In this document: in pieces, positions 19,644 to 20,830 of the stretch
Layout: each line of letters begins with the position of its first letter
Numbering within the stretch: the first letter of the stretch is position 1
Made by a program: the position numbers and the translations under genes
DNA from: Actinomortierella ambigua
Lineage: Eukaryota; Mortierellomycota; Mortierellomycetes; Mortierellales; Mortierellaceae
Direction: 5' to 3'
Assembly: GCA_016098155.1 (NCBI GenBank)
Contig: JAAAJB010000604.1
Coordinates: 1-20,830 of the forward strand
DNA length: 20,830 bases
Notes under the pieces: generated by a model
What the model saw: the letters and a program-made list of their open reading frames with translations, nothing else
Databases searched by the model: none
What the model was told of the DNA's origin: nothing

Positions 19644-20132
19644 ATGGTTCGTCTTGCAATCTTCGCCGCTCTCGCCGCTCTCGTCGTGCTGTCTACGACC
19701 ACAGCGCTAACGTTTGACTACGATGTCCGCATCCTCAACCGCAAGGAAGGCGGCTGGCTCAATGGCCACAACAGTCCTCAGTTTACCCCGATTGTTGTTG
19801 AGGAAAAGTCGGCCGGCGATTTAGGTATCTGGAACGTCGCAAACTATGGGGAAAGAGACCATATCTTCATCAACAGAGGCTCAAGGTTTGCCGTCGTCAC
19901 CCCGCGCACTGGAGGGCCGCTGGAGACTTCCGCGGCCTTAATTCCCCCAGCTGTTGTACGCCTGGAGGATGTTGATGTCTCTACCTATCGTATCAAGGAC
20001 ATTGACACCGGCCTGTATTGGACGCGCGAACACAGCAAGGTCTTCCTTCACCATCTTGACACCTCCGATGACAACCAGATCTGGGAGTTCCGACCCCAGA
20101 GATTCGATGACGAGCTTGCTTTCTGGGAGTGA
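19644..20132 (+). CDS. Small secreted cysteine-free protein, possibly beta-trefoil
   Basis: Single exon, 162 residues. Residues 1-21 form a clear signal peptide: Arg3, a hydrophobic core LAIFAALAALVVL, and a TTA cleavage site before LTFDYD. The mature part (about 140 residues) has no cysteine and is rich in short beta-strand-like units. Similar turns recur (GIWNVANY, RLEDVDVSTYRIKDIDTGLYW, DDNQIWEFRPQ), suggesting a beta-trefoil such as fungal peptidase inhibitors (I66/mycocypin-like) or ricin-B-like lectins. This fold guess is weak and the function is unknown. The Met at 19644 is chosen because it directly precedes the signal peptide. An in-frame-independent upstream ATG at about 19580 would fall in the proposed intron. 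The promoter carries a TATA box and recurs downstream, suggesting that a paralogous gene follows beyond the window. Confidence 0.82.
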   Translation: MVRLAIFAALAALVVLSTTTALTFDYDVRILNRKEGGWLNGHNSPQFTPIVVEEKSAGDLGIWNVANYGERDHIFINRGSRFAVVTPRTGGPLETSAALIPPAVVRLEDVDVSTYRIKDIDTGLYWTREHSKVFLHHLDTSDDNQIWEFRPQRFDDELAFWE

Positions 20133-20461
20133 AATAAGCCCCTCTGCCTTCTCAACACTGTGCATGGACTGCTACCCAAGTACCAATTCTGCCCCAACTT
20201 TTCATCCGTTGTTTTCCAGCCTTTTTTTTTCTTTCGGTGGTGATACACACTTGTCGCGGTGACGAGAATAAAAAAAGAACGCGCCATGATCCATCTTTAC
20301 AATTTTGCAGCCATATTGTTCTTGTTTCGTTAAAATACAAATGGCCTTTGGCCTTTCTTTGGCCTCATATAAATTGGGGTAGACCTCGGCCATCCATTCT
20401 AAGAGGCAATTATTTGCTAGGATTGTGCCATCCGCTTACGAAGGAGACTGTCCTCTCAATT
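20133..20461. other. 3' flank of the secreted-protein gene
   Basis: No gene was seen. It contains a T-rich stretch (20222-20235), an AATAAA hexamer (about 20267-20272) that could be the polyadenylation signal, and a small run of GGCCTTT-type repeats (about 20342-20365) followed by a TATAAATT string. Confidence 0.5.
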
Positions 20462-20830
20462 CAGGGGTGAGAAGATATCGCGTACAAACTGTAGAACGAA
20501 GCAGTGAAGTGGTTTAGTAGGGTACAGTGCAACCAGTGTTTGGTAGCCTAGCCATTGATGTGCGCCAACGAGCACGAGGTGTATGAGAATGCATCGCGGT
20601 AGAATGCCCACTTCTCCTTTTTTGTTTGGGTGGCATGTTCACACCCCCCTTTATTTTTTGCGTCGACTCGGGAAATCGGGAGAAGCAAAGTATAAAACGA
20701 GAATGGTTTTCTCCATCGGACAGTCAACCCACCTTGCGCACCCCTTTGACACTCTCCTGTATGTGAGTACTCTGGCCCTCAAAGACACTATTGACAAGAA
20801 TATTGGTCATCCTCTACCCACGTCAGACTA
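20462..20830 (+). repeat. Promoter-region repeat, copy 2 (continues past the window)
   Basis: Homologous to 19194-19590, with TATAAAA at 20691-20697 and the same GTGAGT donor at 20763-20768. It runs to the last base of the window at a point matching 19590, which in copy 1 lies 54 bases before the start codon. A second, related secreted-protein gene is therefore expected to begin just outside. Confidence 0.85.

Noticed and set aside
1..20830. CRISPR array, bacterial operon, phage or integron features
   Set aside because: No spaced direct repeats, Shine-Dalgarno-led gene strings or integrase genes; intron-containing genes with eukaryotic functions show that the DNA is fungal nuclear.

Overview
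This window looks like nuclear DNA of a filamentous fungus, most likely an early-diverging lineage such as Mortierellomycotina or a relative. The reasons are short GT-AG introns (about 90-360 bp) in almost every gene, abundant CT/GA microsatellites and homopolymer tracts, fungal-type Sec14/CSR1, beta-adaptin and Vps52 proteins, and a Crinkler (CRN) gene, a family common in Mortierellomycotina and Glomeromycotina. The placement rests on remembered family features and not on a database search.

Layout. Bases 1-1100 hold a decayed, repeat-rich unit: three short inverted repeats, TATA-like boxes, a 358-bp-period duplication coding for the second half of a RING-like zinc finger, and an A/T-rich end with AATAAA. 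Bases 1522-1830 hold the remains of an FAD-dependent monooxygenase. On the minus strand, 2566-4019 is a two-exon CRN-family gene that appears to be broken by a one-base frameshift and to have lost the ExK residues expected of its nuclease-like C-terminal domain. Next come two tandem minus-strand CRAL-TRIO (Sec14/CSR1-like) lipid-transfer genes, 5369-6864 and 9026-10746, which share one intron position and phase. A seven-exon minus-strand beta-adaptin gene (11378-14293) is divergent from a ten-exon plus-strand VPS52 gene (14615-18191), with 321 bp between the two start codons. The right end holds a small secreted, cysteine-free protein (19644-20132). Its promoter region recurs about 1.25 kb downstream at the window edge, which suggests a tandem array of such genes.

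The central genes (two Sec14-like phosphoinositide/lipid-transfer proteins, an AP-1-type clathrin adaptor subunit and the GARP/EARP tether subunit Vps52) all act in traffic between the trans-Golgi network, endosomes and plasma membrane. They form a conserved housekeeping core. The flanks (CRN relic, oxidase relic, duplicated secreted-protein promoters, RING-like relic) have the character of fast-evolving accessory DNA. I found no convincing wholly new biological system. The most interesting points are the decayed CRN gene, the secreted-protein tandem array and the repeated RING-like half-motif at the left end.
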